The notes under the pieces were generated by a model, which was not told the origin of the DNA, did not search any database, and saw only the letters and a program-made list of their open reading frames with translations. The position numbers were made by a program, and so were the translations under genes. Positions 4,137-6,369 of a DNA stretch of 6,369 nucleotides are shown here, in pieces. This DNA comes from an uncultured Bacteroidales bacterium. GTDB lineage: Bacteria > Bacteroidota > Bacteroidia > Bacteroidales > Paludibacteraceae. The stretch is from NCBI GenBank assembly GCA_900556095.1, contig USNU01000088.1, positions 1-6,369 of the forward strand, read 5' to 3'. How positions within the stretch are numbered: position 1 is the first letter of the stretch; the number at the start of each line of letters is the position of its first letter.

Positions 4137-5392
4137 TGGCAACTTTGCAGTATCGGCTATCTTCACGCGTCTCCAACGGAAAGGCGGAGGTATTGGTGCG
4201 GTTCTACGATGGCGAGTTCTCTCAGCGTGCCAAGAGCCATATCTACTGCCCCGTGTCCATATGGAGTGCAGAAGAGGGCATGCCTGTTATGCCGAAACGT
4301 GCTAATGCCGATGTTGCCGAAATCAGTGAAGCACGGCAGAAATTAGACCGGCTAAAAGAGTATGTATTCTCTCGTTGGTTTGCAGAGCAGTACGACACCT
4401 ACTCGGGGTGGCTACAGGAGGTTGTTGATGATTGTTTTACGCACAAAAAATCAACATCGCACAAGACGCTCCGTGAGGTGTATGAGGAATATAAAAAAAC
4501 GAAGAACCTTGATGAGGCTACAAAGCGACAATATGATGTATTGCTCTCTGCTCTTGAGCGTTTCGACAAGAAGCGGATATGGTATGCTGATAAAGTGACG
4601 GTACAGGATATCGATGCTTTCTGTGCTTTCTTTCGTTACGAGAAGACAAAGAAAAAGGCTATCCAACGTTCACAAAATACCATTACCGGCAAACTCAAAC
4701 GTTGGCGTGCGTTGCAGAACTTTGCCGTCCTACGTGAGTATGCGAAGACATCTCCATTTGCACACTATACCATACCAGCGGAGGTCTATGGCACGCCTAT
4801 ATTCCTCACTATTGAGGAGCGCAACAAGTTGTATACCTTTGACGATCTTACGCCTGCCTTGCGTGTACAACGTGACATTTTTGTCTTTCAATGTCATGTT
4901 GGTTGCCGTGTTTCCGACTTGATTAGTCTCACCAAAGACAGCGTAACACAGGACGGCTTTCTGCAGTACATTCCGCAGAAGCAGCGCAGGCGTGTCCCGC
5001 TTACTGTCCGTGTCCCACTATCGCAAACAGCGCAGGAAATTATTCAACGATATGCGGACCACAATGGCTGTCAACTCCTGCCGTTTATTCACCCTAACAA
5101 CTACAACGAGGCTATCCATCAGTTTATGCGTCTTGCCGGACTTGACCGTATTGTAACGATACCCAATAAACTGACTATGCACCCGGAATATAAACCGCTG
5201 TGGGAGGTTACGACTTCGCATACTGCCCGCAAGACTTTTATTGAGGCTATGTTCCGTGAGACCAAGTCGGAGCGCATAACCTCTGCCTTTACAGGACATG
5301 CGGACGGCTCTCGTGCTTTCAGCCGCTACACCGATGTGGACGACGATATGAAGCGTTCTATTCTCTCTCGTCTTGACAACAAAAAGTTATGA
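4136..5392 (+). CDS. int: Tyrosine recombinase (phage/ICE integrase)
   Basis: The 418-aa protein is a complete integrase. Residues 1-50 (L-Q-Y-R-L-S-S-R, V-L-V-R-F-Y-D) form the arm-type DNA-binding domain; about 108-205 form the SAM-like core-binding domain (Bacteroidetes type, K-R-W-R-A-L-Q-N-F); about 222-412 form the catalytic domain. The catalytic set is intact: R258 (G-C-R-V-S-D-L), K282 in the beta hairpin (Q-K-Q-R-R-R), H362 and R365 (S-H-T-A-R-K), H388 (T-G-H-A), and nucleophile Y398 (S-R-Y-T-D-V). It should catalyse site-specific integration and excision of the element. The canonical first arginine sets it apart from IntDOT of CTnDOT, which lacks it. It is last in the rightward operon, next to the element end; ATG overlaps the upstream stop. 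An 11-bp tandem repeat overlaps its stop codon. Confidence 0.93.
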   Translation: MATLQYRLSSRVSNGKAEVLVRFYDGEFSQRAKSHIYCPVSIWSAEEGMPVMPKRANADVAEISEARQKLDRLKEYVFSRWFAEQYDTYSGWLQEVVDDCFTHKKSTSHKTLREVYEEYKKTKNLDEATKRQYDVLLSALERFDKKRIWYADKVTVQDIDAFCAFFRYEKTKKKAIQRSQNTITGKLKRWRALQNFAVLREYAKTSPFAHYTIPAEVYGTPIFLTIEERNKLYTFDDLTPALRVQRDIFVFQCHVGCRVSDLISLTKDSVTQDGFLQYIPQKQRRRVPLTVRVPLSQTAQEIIQRYADHNGCQLLPFIHPNNYNEAIHQFMRLAGLDRIVTIPNKLTMHPEYKPLWEVTTSHTARKTFIEAMFRETKSERITSAFTGHADGSRAFSRYTDVDDDMKRSILSRLDNKKL

Positions 5393-5411
5393 CGGAATTT
5401 TGACGGAATTT
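5390..5411. repeat. Tandem 11-bp direct repeat at the integrase stop
   Basis: TGACGGAATTT occurs at 5390-5400 and again, without a gap, at 5401-5411. The first copy includes the integrase stop codon TGA. One helical turn of spacing beside the integrase suggests arm-type binding sites for integrase or an accessory protein; this is inference. No other copy was seen in the window. Confidence 0.6.
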
Positions 5412-5541
5412 CGTAAAAACGCTTGTTAATGTATGATAGTGAACCATTATATAAATTTTGCCACTTTGAGTATGTACTGCCTATTTCTATGTTATGGGTT
5501 ATTATGGTCTAACAAACAACCTGCTCCCAGCGGGGTCACAA

Positions 5542-5590
5542 AGAAAATGCTATGATTATCCTTTTGCGGTAGTTGTAGCATTTCTTTTTT
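5542..5590 (+). terminator. Rho-independent terminator after the integrase operon
   Basis: AAATGCTA at 5545-5552 pairs with TAGCATTT at 5576-5583; adding outer bases gives AGAAA(A)TGCTA against TAGCATTTCT with one bulge, and the inside of the loop (CTATGATTATCC against GGTAGTTGTAG) pairs partly. Six T residues follow at 5585-5590. The last T residues are also part of the -33 box of the next promoter. Confidence 0.6.
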
Positions 5591-5619
5591 GCATACATCA
5601 AAGAAAATACGTACCTTTG
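5588..5619 (+). promoter_or_regulatory. Promoter of the radical SAM gene
   Basis: TTTG at 5588-5591 and TACCTTTG at 5612-5619 with a 20-bp spacer are a full match to the Bacteroidetes TTTG / TAnnTTTG consensus. Initiation near 5623-5626 leaves a leader of about 43 bases before ATG at 5668. Confidence 0.75.
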
Positions 5620-5620
5620 C
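5611..5620 (+). other. GTACCTTTGC: possible attachment core of the CTnDOT type
   Basis: These ten bases match GTANNTTTGC, the conserved part of attachment sites used by CTnDOT-type integrases in Bacteroides. The match also follows from the -7 promoter box, so it is not independent evidence. It lies about 220 bp after the integrase stop, a plausible distance. The same 10-mer occurs on the minus strand at 1867-1858 in the leftward promoter. Confidence 0.25.
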
Positions 5621-5667
5621 AAAATAGTATCAAAAAGCGTTGACACACGACAAAATGCCGACACACT

Positions 5668-6369
5668 ATGATTCGACAATACTTTTATTTGGCACAATGG
5701 TTTGTGCGGGCACGCTTCTTCGGGCGCAAGGCACCGCTACAGACAGTTCTTTTTATTACCGACAAATGCAACCTGCGTTGCAAACATTGTTCTGTGTATG
5801 GCAGTGCGGGCTACCGCCAACGCACATTCGATGATATTCTCGGCGATATGCGCTATGCCTATGCGCAGGGGTCACGATTTATAGACTTGGAGGGCGGTGA
5901 ACCCACGCTTTGGCGGGAAAAAGACAGAACTATCAACGATATCATTGATGCAGCCAAGCAAATCGGGTTCTTCTCGGTGACGGTTACCACCAATGCGCAA
6001 CAGGACTTCTCGTGGATACACCCCCACTCTATTTGGGTATCAATGGACGGCGTAGGCAAATATCACGACAGCGTGCGCGGAGAAGGCACATTTGCACGCC
6101 TTGAGGAGAATATTCGCCGCTCCGGACAGAAACATATCTGCGTGAATATGGTGGTCAATACGCTCAACTGCGATTCGTTGGACGCGGCTATGGAGTATGT
6201 AAAAAACAACCCCGCCATAGAGCAGATTTCCATCAATTTCCACACGCCTTATCCGGATACGGAATACTTAATGATAGCGCCGGATAAAAAAGCAGAGATT
6301 ATCGACCGCGTCATCGCATACAAACACCGCGGTTATCCAATCATGAATAGTTATTCCGGACTCAAAAAG
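5668..6369 (+). CDS. Radical SAM enzyme (N-terminal 234 residues, runs off right edge)
   Basis: The frame is open from ATG at 5668 to the window edge; the only stop upstream in frame (TGA at 5641) leaves no other ATG. Residues 1-25 are a hydrophobic, basic helix (M-I-R-Q-Y-F-Y-L-A-Q-W-F-V-R-A-R-F-F) that may sit at the membrane. The [4Fe-4S] cluster motif C34-N-L-R-C38-K-H-C41 and the SAM-binding G76-G-E-P79 identify the radical SAM barrel, with later strands T-V-T-T-N-A, W-V-S-M-D-G and the typical D-S-V-R-G-E-G-T-F loop of the anaerobic-maturase/PqqE/MoaA-like group. The substrate cannot be named; any C-terminal SPASM domain is outside the window. It has its own promoter, codon use richer in G/C than the switch region, and no tie to the element, so I take it as the flanking host gene. 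Confidence 0.85.
   Translation, partial: MIRQYFYLAQWFVRARFFGRKAPLQTVLFITDKCNLRCKHCSVYGSAGYRQRTFDDILGDMRYAYAQGSRFIDLEGGEPTLWREKDRTINDIIDAAKQIGFFSVTVTTNAQQDFSWIHPHSIWVSMDGVGKYHDSVRGEGTFARLEENIRRSGQKHICVNMVVNTLNCDSLDAAMEYVKNNPAIEQISINFHTPYPDTEYLMIAPDKKAEIIDRVIAYKHRGYPIMNSYSGLKK

Larger units (their letters stand above)
5393..5667. other. Non-coding element/chromosome junction (attachment region)
   Basis: No gene is seen in these 275 bases. They hold the second tandem repeat copy, an AT-rich stretch (5413-5520), a small GC-rich patch (CTCCCAGCGGGG at 5524-5535), a terminator hairpin (5542-5590) and the promoter of the radical SAM gene. The element end must lie here or close by, because integrase genes sit next to attachment sites and the downstream gene looks like ordinary host DNA. 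Without the other element end the exact core cannot be fixed. Confidence 0.55.

Noticed and set aside
4136..5392. Naming the integrase as IntDOT
   Set aside because: It has the canonical first catalytic arginine (R258), which IntDOT lacks, and the general sequence similarity cannot be measured here.
5393..5667. A tRNA gene or tRNA 3' end as the attachment site
   Set aside because: No cloverleaf, T-loop or CCA-adjacent stem could be found on either strand, despite the GC-rich patch at 5524-5535.
5640..5884. Short plus-strand frames starting at 5640 and 5702
   Set aside because: They are out of frame with the radical SAM gene, whose cluster motif C-N-L-R-C-K-H-C is in the frame starting at 5668.
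1..6369. CRISPR array or insertion sequence
   Set aside because: No regularly spaced longer repeats, terminal inverted repeats or transposase were seen.

Overview
The window looks like the edge of an integrated temperate phage or phage-like mobile element in a member of the Bacteroidales, followed by the start of flanking chromosomal DNA. The host assignment rests on three things: promoters of the Bacteroidetes type (TTTG about 20 bp before TAnnTTTG), proteins of Bacteroidetes-typical kinds (an exported DUF4468-like protein, and a tyrosine recombinase with a Bacteroidetes-style arm and SAM-like domain), and the scarcity of Shine-Dalgarno sequences. The species cannot be told from the sequence.

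Layout. From about 1743 down to base 1 there is a leftward operon of five tightly packed genes: a 67-aa protein, a 65-aa two-helix membrane protein, an 84-aa protein, a 119-aa helix-turn-helix protein, and the N-terminal 241 residues of an SbcC/Rad50-like ATPase that leaves the window. This resembles an early (lytic or replication/recombination) phage operon. From 1744 to 1941 lies a regulatory switch with two near-consensus promoters facing each other and a set of short repeats that look like operators. From 1942 to 5392 there is a rightward operon of six genes, almost all joined by stop/start overlaps: a short CI-like repressor with a coiled-coil tail, a 101-aa coiled-coil protein, an exported DUF4468-like protein, a GIY-YIG (T5orf172-like) plus DUF4357/RAMA-like protein, a small Xre-type helix-turn-helix protein, and a complete tyrosine integrase.

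From 5393 to 5667 is the non-coding junction. It holds an 11-bp tandem repeat overlapping the integrase stop, a terminator hairpin, and a strong host-type promoter whose -7 region also matches the GTANNTTTGC core known from CTnDOT-type attachment sites. From 5668 to the right edge is the start of a radical SAM enzyme that I take to be a host gene; the element therefore extends to the left and its right end lies somewhere in 5393-5667.

How the parts work together (inference). The repressor gene product would act on the TTCCGCA-type sites around the leftward promoter to keep the early operon silent, while its own operon carries lysogeny functions: repressor, integrase, and a two-gene cargo (one exported protein, one predicted nuclease) placed where phages often carry superinfection-exclusion or defence genes. 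The most interesting parts are the face-to-face switch with 11-bp-phased repeats, the repressor without a cleavable peptidase domain but with a coupled coiled-coil partner, and the exported-protein plus GIY-YIG cassette.
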